NCBI GenBank assembly: GCA_902782885.1
Contig: CACZOW010000316.1
Span: 1-15,814, forward strand
Length of the DNA: 15,814 nt
Direction: 5' to 3'
From: an uncultured Ruminococcus sp.
Lineage (GTDB): Bacteria; Bacillota; Clostridia; UBA1212; UBA1255
Positions 7,160 through 15,094 of this stretch are shown here, piece by piece; position 1 is the first letter of the stretch, and each line of letters begins with the position of its first letter. The notes under the pieces are model-generated. The model was not told the DNA's origin. It ran no database searches and worked only from the letters and a program-made list of their open reading frames with translations. The position numbers and the translations under genes were made by a program.

Positions 7160-9436
7160 TCAATACTTCCAGTTCTTATCGGACAGCGTGATGCCGCTCA
7201 CTTTTTCGGAGGTTTTATCGACTTCGATCGAGAGCCGCAGATCGAAGCCCCCGCTGTAATCGGTATATGTGTAGGAATAATAGTCGGACCCGTTGTAGAC
7301 CGAGTATTCCGAATTGACCTTTTCTTCGACTTCCGCTTTGGTGGTGGCGTTCATCACGATGCCGCCCGCCAGCTCCACCGGGATATTCCTCTCCGCGTCA
7401 ATGGAGACCCGGTATACCGCGCAGTTGCCGGCAACGGTCTGATAGTCGGCAAGATTGACCAGTTCGGCGTAGAACCAGGCGCCGTCGCGCTCCAGCGAGA
7501 TCGATTTTGTATCGCCCGCCGGGATCGGGCCGCTGTTCTCTCTGATCTTCCAGCCGTTTTCCGTAAACGCGGACAACGGCGCAGGCAGCTGATACAGATC
7601 GCCGCCGATAGATATTTTGCAGGAAAGCAATTCGCCGTCCAAAGAGGACGGAGCTTTGTACTTCGCCAGGTATTTCGGCACGGCGTCGTTGACCGCGGTA
7701 TCGGGATCGTCATCAAAATTAATGTTTTCCACCGTGATCGAGGAATACTTTCTCATTCCGCTTTCTTCGGAATAGCAAATAAAACGCACCCCGGAGGTCC
7801 TTGCTTTTTCATAGGTCAAAACCGTGTAATCCGTATTGTCATCTCTTTCCGCAGGCTTGCCGAAGGCGGCAATGATCTCATCCACGCCGGATTCGCAGTC
7901 AATGCCTTTGGCCAGCACGATATTGCTGCCCGAAGCCAGTTCGCCTTCCACGCTGAAGACGGTGCAGTCTTTGATCGCCCGCGCGTTGCCGCTTGTGTTA
8001 TAGACTTCAACATTGATCGCCGCACCTTTTTTCCGCATCGGAAACGCCAACGATTTATACCCGCCCACTTTGTATGATTCGCTGTAATCGGAGTCGGCGA
8101 TCGACCAGCCGTCGGATGTAAGTTTGTCGAATGACATAGGAAGCTGATAAACGACGCCGTCAAGTTCGAATGTTGTATCATAAAGATTATCGGAAAGTTT
8201 GAGCGTTTTATCCGCGTTCCGGCTCTTGCCCTTTCCGCCGAGCAGAACGGTCAGCAGGACAACGCCCGCGACCAGTACGGCCGCGCCGGCGGCGATCGCC
8301 GCTATTATCACTTTGCGTTTTTTGCCCGCGGGAGCCTTCTTATCCGCGGCTGCCGGGCCCCGGTCGGCGCCGGATACCGTAGCGGTATGGCTTTCAGCGC
8401 GGCCGGTATCTCCGGCTCCCGCATAAGTCATTTCAGCCGGCGCCGGAGGCACGGCGGCGCTGCGTTCCGTTTCCGCGGCGTCGTTGCCTTCCAGCCCCTC
8501 AAGGAATTCGTCAATGCTCTGATAACGGTCCTGCTGCAGCACCGCGAGGCCTTTCATTATTGCCGCCTCGAACTGCGCGGCGATCGTCACCCCCAGTGCG
8601 GAGGGAGACTTCAATTCGTCGGAATACAGGCGCTGCGTGGAGTCGTCCGGCGTCACGCCGGTGATGCATTTGTACATGGTCGCGGCCAGCGCGTAAACGT
8701 CGGTCCAGGGGCCCTGGTTGCCCTTGCTGCGGTACTGTTCCTCGGGCGCGTAACCGGGTTTCAGCATTACGGAAAGACTTTTGTTAGCAATCGAAGACAT
8801 GTTCCGGGCCGCCCCGAAATCCAGCAGCTTGACTTTACCGTTCACGAGCATTATGTTGTCCGGCGCGATGTCCCGATGGATCAGACCCTGTTTGTGGACT
8901 TCCCGCAGCGACTTCATTACCGGAAGCATCAGGTTCAGCGCCTGTCCGGCGCTCATTCTTCCGCGTTTTTTCAGATATTCCTTGAGCGTCTGACCTTCCA
9001 GATACTCCATGACGATATACGCGGTGTTGTTCGCTTCGAAGAAGTCGCGTACAGTTACGATACCGTCCTCGCTGCTGAACCGCGCCAGCACCCGCGCCTC
9101 CCGCAGGAATCGGTCCTTCCCGTTTTCGAAAAACGCTTTGCGGTCGCCGGCGGTGGCGATCGAGATCAGGGGCGAGGCTGTGTTGCTTCGGGTAGCGTAT
9201 CCGTTCGGATAGTATTCTTTAACGGCAACCCGCATGTCCAGCTGCTGATCGCGGCCGATATATGTGATCCCGAAGCCGCCCTCTCCGAGCGCCGCACCGA
9301 TGAGGAACCGACCCTGCAGGAGCGTCCCCGGGAGCAGATGATGCGCGGGGATCTCCGCGTTCTGGGCTTTGCCGCAATGCGGGCATTCCCGGGCGTCCTG
9401 TTCGATCTCGTTCATACAGTGAATGCAATAGTTCAT
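7160..9436 (-). CDS. Transmembrane Ser/Thr protein kinase with N-terminal zinc ribbon and duplicated extracellular domain
   Basis: A 758-residue membrane protein. Order of parts: zinc ribbon (Cys4, Cys7, Cys18, Cys21); Hanks-type kinase domain (about 43-315) with glycine loop GEGGFG (51-56), VAVK Lys73, Glu113, HRD Asp189, Asn194, DFG 206-208 and APE 230-232; an Ala/Pro-rich linker with a basic KKRK end; one membrane helix (about 376-399); and an outer region of about 350 residues. That outer region contains two related units (about 421-573 and 605-758), sharing YQLP...GW near the start and CxV(F/Y)xV...GI later. All catalytic residues are present, so it should be active, although the usual HRDxKPxN Lys is Ala here (HRDIAPDN). 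The kinase side should face the cytoplasm and the repeats outside, suggesting a sensor; no PASTA repeats are present. Start at 9436 is set by AAGGGGAG upstream; an in-frame ATG at 9469 would add 11 residues. The substrate is unknown; the VWA protein is the next gene. Confidence 0.93.
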   Translation of the reverse strand: MNYCIHCMNEIEQDARECPHCGKAQNAEIPAHHLLPGTLLQGRFLIGAALGEGGFGITYIGRDQQLDMRVAVKEYYPNGYATRSNTASPLISIATAGDRKAFFENGKDRFLREARVLARFSSEDGIVTVRDFFEANNTAYIVMEYLEGQTLKEYLKKRGRMSAGQALNLMLPVMKSLREVHKQGLIHRDIAPDNIMLVNGKVKLLDFGAARNMSSIANKSLSVMLKPGYAPEEQYRSKGNQGPWTDVYALAATMYKCITGVTPDDSTQRLYSDELKSPSALGVTIAAQFEAAIMKGLAVLQQDRYQSIDEFLEGLEGNDAAETERSAAVPPAPAEMTYAGAGDTGRAESHTATVSGADRGPAAADKKAPAGKKRKVIIAAIAAGAAVLVAGVVLLTVLLGGKGKSRNADKTLKLSDNLYDTTFELDGVVYQLPMSFDKLTSDGWSIADSDYSESYKVGGYKSLAFPMRKKGAAINVEVYNTSGNARAIKDCTVFSVEGELASGSNIVLAKGIDCESGVDEIIAAFGKPAERDDNTDYTVLTYEKARTSGVRFICYSEESGMRKYSSITVENINFDDDPDTAVNDAVPKYLAKYKAPSSLDGELLSCKISIGGDLYQLPAPLSAFTENGWKIRENSGPIPAGDTKSISLERDGAWFYAELVNLADYQTVAGNCAVYRVSIDAERNIPVELAGGIVMNATTKAEVEEKVNSEYSVYNGSDYYSYTYTDYSGGFDLRLSIEVDKTSEKVSGITLSDKNWKY

Positions 9437-9489
9437 TACGCTCTCCCCTTCGGATCGCCGGATGATCATTTTAATTCGTCGGCAATACC

Positions 9490-9518
9490 ATTATAACACA
9501 AAACGGCGCGGCTGTTAA
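9490..9518 (-). promoter_or_regulatory. Kinase promoter embedded in a terminator hairpin
   Basis: On the minus strand -35 TTAACA (9518-9513), a 17-base spacer and perfect -10 TATAAT (9495-9490). The -35 is the loop of the hairpin at 9501-9531 and the spacer includes its whole downstream arm. The predicted start near 9483 leaves a leader of about 47 bases before ATG 9436. Confidence 0.75.
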
Positions 9519-9531
9519 AGCCGCGCCGTTT
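9501..9531 (-). terminator. Rho-independent terminator of the lipoprotein gene
   Basis: A perfect 12-bp stem (9501-9512 with 9520-9531; core CGGCGCGGC) and 7-base loop lies about 50 bases after the lipoprotein stop. In the minus direction the stem ends in TTTTGTGTT. In the plus direction it is followed by a better tract, TTTCTTTTTTG, but no plus-strand gene ends here, so it may act in both directions. A smaller hairpin (GGATG/CATCC) lies between the stop codon and this stem. Confidence 0.85.
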
Positions 9532-9581
9532 CTTTTTTGTGTCATATCCGGTCAATGCGGCCGGATGCTTCCGTCATCCGC

Positions 9582-10373
9582 TCAGTTAGCGGCGGCAACG
9601 GAAATGATGTGCGGGTTAACGCCGTCGTACCAGTACAGGTAGCCTTCCATATCGATCTTGTCGCCGACTTTGAGCGCTTTGACCGCTTCGTAAACGTCAG
9701 TGCCGGTGCCGCGCAGATAGGACTCTACGAGGAAGGTGTAGGTGTTGCCGCCAACGGAGACTTTGAAGTACAGGTCGTCGCCGTCGCTGCCGGTGCCGTT
9801 GTACTTGTACAGGTAGGCAACGTCATTGCCGTCCGCATCCTTGGAAGCCTCGACGGTCATGCCTTTGAACGCGACGAACTGGTTCATCTTCTTGGCGAGT
9901 TCATCCTGGTTGGCCAGCAGAGCGGTAACGTCGGTAGCCGTGGCGATCCAGTTGCCTTCGAGCAGCGTGAAGGTGCAGCCTTCACCAACTTCGACTTCAC
10001 CGTGGTACTCGGCTTTGTTGCCTTCAACGCGGATCTTCGCGCCTTTTACGAGTTTGTTATTGTACTCGTCCTCGGTGCAGGCCATGTTGTAGGCAAGGTA
10101 TCCGCCGTCTGCATCCTGCAGATAAATAACGGCCTTGTCCTGCCACCAGCTCTGCTTATCCTGGATGTACGCTTCGATGACGACTTTGTCATCGACCGCT
10201 GCGGCGGCATACTGCGCGTAGGTCATAACGCCTTCGCCTTTTTCAGTATCGGGGCCTGCGGGAGCGGCGGTAACGTCCGGTTTCGCGGTAGGATCAGTGT
10301 TTTCGATTTTCTTGCAGCCGAACAGCGTGAACACTGCGACGAGCGCAAGCACGAGAGCTATAACTTTTTTCAT
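9582..10373 (-). CDS. Secreted lipoprotein with two OB-fold-like units
   Basis: A 263-residue protein with a lipoprotein signal peptide: MKK, a hydrophobic core, then LFGC with lipidated Cys20, so it should be anchored on the outer face of the membrane. A Thr/Pro/Ala-rich linker (about 25-45) precedes two beta-rich units (about 50-145 and 165-263). Each has strand patterns of small OB folds, such as VVIEAYIQ, GAKIRVEG and GDKIDMEGYLYWY. It resembles small lipoproteins I have seen in many Clostridia whose function is unknown. Start at 10373 is chosen because the signal peptide begins there; AAGGAG is 10 bases upstream, rather far, with a closer out-of-frame ATG between them. It has its own strong promoter and terminator, so it is a single-gene unit. 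Confidence 0.88.
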   Translation of the reverse strand: MKKVIALVLALVAVFTLFGCKKIENTDPTAKPDVTAAPAGPDTEKGEGVMTYAQYAAAAVDDKVVIEAYIQDKQSWWQDKAVIYLQDADGGYLAYNMACTEDEYNNKLVKGAKIRVEGNKAEYHGEVEVGEGCTFTLLEGNWIATATDVTALLANQDELAKKMNQFVAFKGMTVEASKDADGNDVAYLYKYNGTGSDGDDLYFKVSVGGNTYTFLVESYLRGTGTDVYEAVKALKVGDKIDMEGYLYWYDGVNPHIISVAAAN

Positions 10374-10432
10374 TTCATTCGATCTCCTTTTCAAAATGAA
10401 TGGTTCGGGTCCGCTTTTTCGCGAACGGCGCA

Positions 10433-10461
10433 ATTCTAATACTATTCGAAGGTTTTGTCAA
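10433..10461 (-). promoter_or_regulatory. Sigma-A-like promoter of the lipoprotein gene
   Basis: Minus strand -35 TTGACA (10461-10456), 17-base spacer, -10 TAGAAT (10438-10433). It is close to consensus and suggests strong expression. The leader to ATG 10373 is about 53 bases. The rest of the 131-base gap (10374-10504) shows no clear terminator for the transporter operon. Confidence 0.85.
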
Positions 10462-10504
10462 GCAAAAGCACGCGAAGCGTCCCTGCGGAGCGTTTTTTCT
10501 TCAT

Positions 10505-12139
10505 TTACGCTTCTTTTTTTCGGCTGCGCACCGTGTTCAATGCCCAGAACGTGATCAGTCCTGCCCACGCGACGCCCAGACACACGATCAGCGCCACCGC
10601 GCCGGAAGGCAGACCGCCTTCGGGCATCTTCAGGTGGTACATTTCCGCGATGCGGGGGAACAGTTTATCGATGTAGGCGTTGTCAACGGTCTCCTTGCGG
10701 TTGTTGGATTTGACCACTTCCTCGATCAGCTGGCCCGCCGCCTGACGCAGCGCCGCGGAGCCGTTGAACACCGGCGTCACGAACGTATTGGGCTGGTTCG
10801 CCAGCAGCAGTTTGGCAGCGTCGATCTTCACATGATAGTACTGATCGTTGTCCTCTCCCGCCCGGTTCAGATAATCCTGATATTCCGGCGTGTTCTGCGC
10901 TTTGAGCGTCACCGGCACGTAGCCTTCCGTGCCGGAATAGCTGATCTGCACCTTGTTGGTCAGCATGAACTGCGCCAGCAGCCAGGTCGCCAGCACTTCC
11001 TTGCTGTCACGCTTGTTGAAAATGCACATGGAAGGCCCCTGGGATATCATCTTGGGATCGTCGACGTTGAACTGCGGTACCGGCAGCACCACGGTCTCGA
11101 ATTCCACCACGTCCTCCGGCGGTATGTCCTTGAGCGGCGATTCGCTGCCGATCCAGGTGGCGCCCGCCGTGGAGTCCACCGCAAATATGCACTCGCCGCG
11201 GTTGAAGTAGTCGCCCGGGTAGCTGGAGATCTTGAACGTCGAGAACGCTTTGGTCTTGGCGTGAGGCGAAATATCCAGGAGCAGCTTGCGCGTGGTATCG
11301 TTGAAGACCAGGACGTTGCCCTTGCTGTCGGAATAATCCGCGCCCAGCTGGCGGAGCATCTGGATCATCATGTTGTCCGTGGACTTGTAGATGAACGGTA
11401 TCATGACGTTTTTGCCGTTCAGCGCATACGTGCCGTCGGGATTCTGCGCCTTGGCCGCTTCGGAGACCTCCCACACGAAATCCCACGTCACCGTTTCCGG
11501 CAGCGTGTAGCCCAGTTTTTCCACGTACGTCTTATTCACGTACAGCGCCTCGGTGGAACGCATGTACGGCAGCGCGTAGTAATGCGCGCCTATGCGGCCC
11601 TCGCCGATGAACTGCGGCACCAGCTCGTCCATTGCCGGTCCGTCGAATTTCAGCTTTTCTCCGCCCAGCCCGTAGTACGGGTCTTCCATCAGTTCGTCCA
11701 GGGGGACAACGGTGTTGGCGCCGGTCAGATAAGTGGCAATATGGTCCGGATACGACACGCACAGGTTCGGCGTGGTCTCCGTGGGAATGTTGGTGATAAC
11801 GTCGCGGTAAATGTCGTTGTAGTCGGTGTACAGTTTAAGTTTAACATGGATGTTCGGGTACAATGCCTCGAAATCCCGTATTGCCTCCTCGTAGATCTTT
11901 TTCTGCGCCACGTTCGTGTCGTTCTTGGCCCAGAACACGATCTCGTAATTGCCCGCTAGTTCGAACGCCGGGTCGGCGGAACCGCCCGTACGGTTGGGCA
12001 TCGTAAACTTCGGCAGCGTGCCGCCGCCTTCGGAAGATTCTTCGCCGGGCTTCACCAGTTTGCCGTGGCACGCGGTCAATACGCCCGCCATGCACAGCGC
12101 CGCCAGCGCGAGGGCGATCAGTCTAAACAATCGCTTCAT
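10505..12139 (-). CDS. CUT1-type ABC transporter solute-binding lipoprotein with C-terminal membrane helix
   Basis: A 544-residue extracellular binding protein. The signal peptide ends in a lipobox LTAC (Cys24), followed by a Gly/Ser/Glu linker. The body fits cluster-1 sugar-binding proteins: YEIVFWAKND (from about residue 49), an AIRDFEALYPNIHVKLKLYT-type segment soon after, VPLDELMEDP, and YALPYMRSTEALYVNK, the usual segment that describes cargo-binding lobe 1. At 544 residues it is longer than the common 420-450. Unusually, residues about 513-534 form a hydrophobic helix (SGAVALIVCLGVAWAGLITF) followed by a basic tail RSRKKEA, which would anchor the C-terminus in the membrane as well. It is the last gene of the transporter operon, overlapping the upstream permease stop by four bases (ATGA). 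The substrate is likely an oligosaccharide or glycan fragment; no specificity can be read. Confidence 0.92.
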   Translation of the reverse strand: MKRLFRLIALALAALCMAGVLTACHGKLVKPGEESSEGGGTLPKFTMPNRTGGSADPAFELAGNYEIVFWAKNDTNVAQKKIYEEAIRDFEALYPNIHVKLKLYTDYNDIYRDVITNIPTETTPNLCVSYPDHIATYLTGANTVVPLDELMEDPYYGLGGEKLKFDGPAMDELVPQFIGEGRIGAHYYALPYMRSTEALYVNKTYVEKLGYTLPETVTWDFVWEVSEAAKAQNPDGTYALNGKNVMIPFIYKSTDNMMIQMLRQLGADYSDSKGNVLVFNDTTRKLLLDISPHAKTKAFSTFKISSYPGDYFNRGECIFAVDSTAGATWIGSESPLKDIPPEDVVEFETVVLPVPQFNVDDPKMISQGPSMCIFNKRDSKEVLATWLLAQFMLTNKVQISYSGTEGYVPVTLKAQNTPEYQDYLNRAGEDNDQYYHVKIDAAKLLLANQPNTFVTPVFNGSAALRQAAGQLIEEVVKSNNRKETVDNAYIDKLFPRIAEMYHLKMPEGGLPSGAVALIVCLGVAWAGLITFWALNTVRSRKKEA

Positions 12140-13011
12140 CCCTTCGTGCCCCCTCTCGAAACGCCTTCCATGATCCGCTTGCGGAACACCAGGAACAATA
12201 TGATCAGCGGCACGGAAATTACCACCACCGCGGCCATCATTGCCGGCGTGTTCTGCCGTCCGAAGCCGCTCTCGCGGATCTCCTGTATACCGTTGGAGAC
12301 CAGGAAATATTCTTTCTTATCCGTGATCAGGCGCGGCCACATATACGAGTTCCAGCACTCGATCACTTTGAGGATAGTCACCGTTACCACCGTGGGCTTG
12401 GCGATGGGCAGCACGACTTTCATCAGATATTTGAAATCCGACGTGCCGTCCACTTTCGCGGCTTTGTAAAGTTCGTCCGGTATCTGCTCGAAATTCTCCT
12501 TCAGCAGGTAGATGTAGAACACCGACGCCACCGAAGGCAATATCAGTCCGGGGAACGAGTTGCGCAGTCCCAGATTCGTCACGGTCACGAAGTTTGTGAT
12601 TATCACCAGTTCGTTGGGGATCATCATCAGCGACAGGAACAGCGTGAATACCAGGTTCTTGCCGCGGAATTCCAGGCGGGAGAACGCGTACGCCGCCAGC
12701 ACCGATACGGTCAGCATCAGCGCGGTGGTGATCACGGCGAAAATGAACGTGTTCAGGAAGTAGCGCGGCAGCGGCACGGAATTGAACGCCTTCACATAGT
12801 TTTCCAGCGTCGGGGACAATGTGATGAACTGCGGCGTCGTCTCCGCGTTGTACGCGCTGTAGCTCTTGATCGAGGTCAATATCATCCAGTAGAACGGGAA
12901 CAGCACGATGACCGCCCACAGTCCCAGCAAAATGAACTTGACCGCGCTGCCTACCTTGCGGCGGACACTGATGCCGGAGCGTTTGCTTTTATTGCTGTTA
13001 TTGTTGTCCAT
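12136..13011 (-). CDS. Sugar ABC transporter permease, UgpE/MalG-like
   Basis: A 291-residue inner membrane permease with six predicted helices, the first in about residues 25-48. The coupling EAA loop reads ELYKAAKVDGTSDFKYLMKV and is followed by LPIAKP, typical of the MalG/LacG branch of carbohydrate uptake permeases. A polar, Asn/Ser/Lys-rich N-terminus precedes helix 1. AGGAGG (13025-13020), which touches the stop codon of the upstream permease gene, sets the start. It pairs with the other permease to form the channel. Its stop overlaps the binding-protein start as ATGA, indicating translational coupling. Confidence 0.95.
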   Translation of the reverse strand: MDNNNSNKSKRSGISVRRKVGSAVKFILLGLWAVIVLFPFYWMILTSIKSYSAYNAETTPQFITLSPTLENYVKAFNSVPLPRYFLNTFIFAVITTALMLTVSVLAAYAFSRLEFRGKNLVFTLFLSLMMIPNELVIITNFVTVTNLGLRNSFPGLILPSVASVFYIYLLKENFEQIPDELYKAAKVDGTSDFKYLMKVVLPIAKPTVVTVTILKVIECWNSYMWPRLITDKKEYFLVSNGIQEIRESGFGRQNTPAMMAAVVVISVPLIILFLVFRKRIMEGVSRGGTKG

Positions 13012-13024
13012 TGCATCCGCCTCC

Positions 13025-13915
13025 TCAGTAAACCACTTTTTTGCGGCTTATGATCAGGTTCACGCAGGTGATCGTAAACACGATGGCGAACAGGATCAGC
13101 GCCGCAGCGCTGGCGTAGGACGGGTAGCCGCCCCGGGCGCCGTACAGCATGTCGTACACGTAGCCCACCAACGTGTTCATGCCCTCGGCGTTGAGGTCAA
13201 CGCCGAACAGCGCCACACTGTCGCTGTACGCCTTGAACGCGCCGATAAAACCGGTGATGATCAGATAGAACAGCGTGGGAGAGATCATCGGCATCGTGAT
13301 CTTCCAGAAGATCTTGGCGTCGGAGGCGCCGTCAACTTTCGCCGCTTTGTAGAAATTCGGGTTGACCGAAGCCAGCGCGCTGGTCAATATCAGTATCTTG
13401 AACGGCATCACGATCCAGATCGTGTAGAAGCAGAACACGAACATCTTCGCCCAGTACGGGCCTTTGATGAAGTCAACGGCATTGCCGCCGAACAGCTTGA
13501 TGATCATGTTGACCAGACCCGCGTTGGCGTCGGTCTTGTTGAACAGGATCATAAATACCAGACCGACCGCCAGCGTATTGGTGACGTACGGCAGGAAATA
13601 GATCGTCTGGAACAGTTTTTTGACCTTATTTATGGAGCTCAGGCCGTACGCGATCAGCAGGGACAGACCCGTGGAGATCGGCACCGTGATCGCCACCATG
13701 AGCGCCGTGTTTTTGAGCGCCTGCAAAAACGTGCCGTCGCGCAGGACGTACGAGAAGTTGGCGAGGCCTACGCCGGTATACGTCTGCGAAGCGGAGTGGT
13801 AATTCTCCTGCAGCGAGTACACCAGCACGTCCACCAGCGGGTACACCATGAAGACGGCTAGGAATATGAACGCCGGCAGCAGGTACAGCCAGGCTTTGAA
13901 ACCGCTTTTTTTCAT
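13025..13915 (-). CDS. Sugar ABC transporter permease, UgpA/MalF-like
   Basis: A 296-residue membrane protein with six helices, beginning WLYLLPAFIFLAVFMVYPL (about 10-28), the hallmark N-terminus of UgpA/LacF permeases. The coupling loop FYKAAKVDGASDAKIFWKI followed by TMPMISP contacts the ATPase. The start ATG overlaps the ATPase stop codon (ATGA), and AGGAGG lies inside the end of the ATPase gene. The gap to the next permease is 13 bases. Confidence 0.95.
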   Translation of the reverse strand: MKKSGFKAWLYLLPAFIFLAVFMVYPLVDVLVYSLQENYHSASQTYTGVGLANFSYVLRDGTFLQALKNTALMVAITVPISTGLSLLIAYGLSSINKVKKLFQTIYFLPYVTNTLAVGLVFMILFNKTDANAGLVNMIIKLFGGNAVDFIKGPYWAKMFVFCFYTIWIVMPFKILILTSALASVNPNFYKAAKVDGASDAKIFWKITMPMISPTLFYLIITGFIGAFKAYSDSVALFGVDLNAEGMNTLVGYVYDMLYGARGGYPSYASAAALILFAIVFTITCVNLIISRKKVVY

Positions 13916-15048
13916 ACCGCGCCTCCTGCCTCGGGATCCGACTCGATATCGTATTCGAATTTGAGCCGTTCTTCGGTCGCGTCGTCAAACAGAAACACTT
14001 TGTACGGCTTCAGGCGGAACCGCACCGTGGGCGACGAGGTGTCAATGCGCCGGTCGGAGCTTATTATCGACCGCACCACCGGATTCTCCGCGTCGGGATG
14101 CCCGGACAATACCGTTATATCCCGGCCCATTACCTCTATCCCCAAAAGATCGCTTTCGAACGGGCCGTTGCTGTCCGGAATAAAGCCTTCCGGCCGGATG
14201 CCCGTCCAGACGCCGCCGTCGCGCACGCCCGGCACGTCCAGCACCGCCGAGCCGCCGATGAATAATTGACCGCCGCGAACTTCGCCTTTGAAAACATTGA
14301 TCGCGGGCGTGCCCAGGAACTTGGCCACGAACAGATTGGCCGGATCGTCGTACACGTCCTGCGGCGCGCCGATCTGCTGCACTACGCCTTTCTTCATAAC
14401 GATGATCAGGTCGGAGATGCTCATGGCCTCTTCCTGGTCGTGGGTAACGAATATCGTAGTCACTTTGGTCTCCCGCTGGATCTTGCGGATCTCCTCGCGG
14501 GTCTGCAGGCGCAGGCGGGCGTCCAGGTTGGAGAGCGGTTCATCCAGCAGAAGCACTTGCGGCGTTTTGACAAGCGCGCGGGCGATCGCGACACGCTGCT
14601 GCTGCCCGCCGGACATCTCGCTGGGTTTGCGTTCCAGCAGTTCGTTGATCTGCACCAGCGACGCGGCCCGTTCAACGCGCGCGTTCATCTCCTCTTTGGT
14701 GAGTTTCGCGCTGCCTTTCAGATTGGTGAGCGGAAAACGGATGTTCTCCCGCACCGTCATATGGGGATACAGCGCGTAGTTCTGGAATACCAGTCCCACG
14801 CCGCGATGCTCGGGCGCCAGATCCGTCACGTCCTCATCTCCGAAGTATATGCGTCCTTCGGTGGGTTCTTCCAGTCCGCAGATCAGGTTCAGCGCCGTGC
14901 TCTTGCCGCAGCCGGAAGGCCCCAGCAGGCCGATAAGTTTGCCGTCGGGGATCTCGAAATTGAAGTCGCTTACCGCCACTACTTCTTCCTTGATCTTTTT
15001 GTTCCGGTTCGGGAACCGCTTTGTTACATGCTCCAGTACTACTTTCAT
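13912..15048 (-). CDS. Sugar ABC transporter ATP-binding protein, UgpC/MsmK/MalK-like
   Basis: A 378-residue cytoplasmic ATPase. Walker A GPSGCGKST (43-51), Q-loop Gln89, signature MSGGQ (145-149, Met in place of the usual Leu), Walker B VLLLDE (165-170), D-loop NLDAR and switch His203. Beyond about residue 240 there is a TOBE/MalK-type regulatory domain, with GIRPEGF as its typical motif, so length and layout match MalK/UgpC. Because it sits with the permeases it is probably dedicated to this transporter, although in many Bacillota one such ATPase serves several systems. First gene of the operon visible here; 46 bases separate it from the FRG gene, with no evident promoter in between. Confidence 0.95.
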   Translation of the reverse strand: MKVVLEHVTKRFPNRNKKIKEEVVAVSDFNFEIPDGKLIGLLGPSGCGKSTALNLICGLEEPTEGRIYFGDEDVTDLAPEHRGVGLVFQNYALYPHMTVRENIRFPLTNLKGSAKLTKEEMNARVERAASLVQINELLERKPSEMSGGQQQRVAIARALVKTPQVLLLDEPLSNLDARLRLQTREEIRKIQRETKVTTIFVTHDQEEAMSISDLIIVMKKGVVQQIGAPQDVYDDPANLFVAKFLGTPAINVFKGEVRGGQLFIGGSAVLDVPGVRDGGVWTGIRPEGFIPDSNGPFESDLLGIEVMGRDITVLSGHPDAENPVVRSIISSDRRIDTSSPTVRFRLKPYKVFLFDDATEERLKFEYDIESDPEAGGAV

Positions 15049-15094
15049 AACTGCCTCGTCTCACTTTCCGATTTGAGTCCGTAATGCCGAATAA

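Noticed and set aside
7031..9496. Plus-strand open frames (348 and 369 codons) opposite the kinase gene
   Set aside because: They lack motifs or good ribosome sites and mirror the kinase reading frame.
10465..10504. Possible terminator after the transporter operon
   Set aside because: GCGTCC and GGAGCG flanking a CTGC loop do not pair properly (only TCC/GGA), and the T-run lies on the plus-strand side, away from the operon's direction.
10400..11959. Plus-strand open frame of 519 codons opposite the solute-binding protein gene
   Set aside because: It is antisense to a well-supported gene and its composition is typical of a shadow frame.
15049..15094. Promoter for the transporter operon between the FRG gene and the ATPase
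   Set aside because: No -35/-10 pair with acceptable spacing is visible in the 46 bases.
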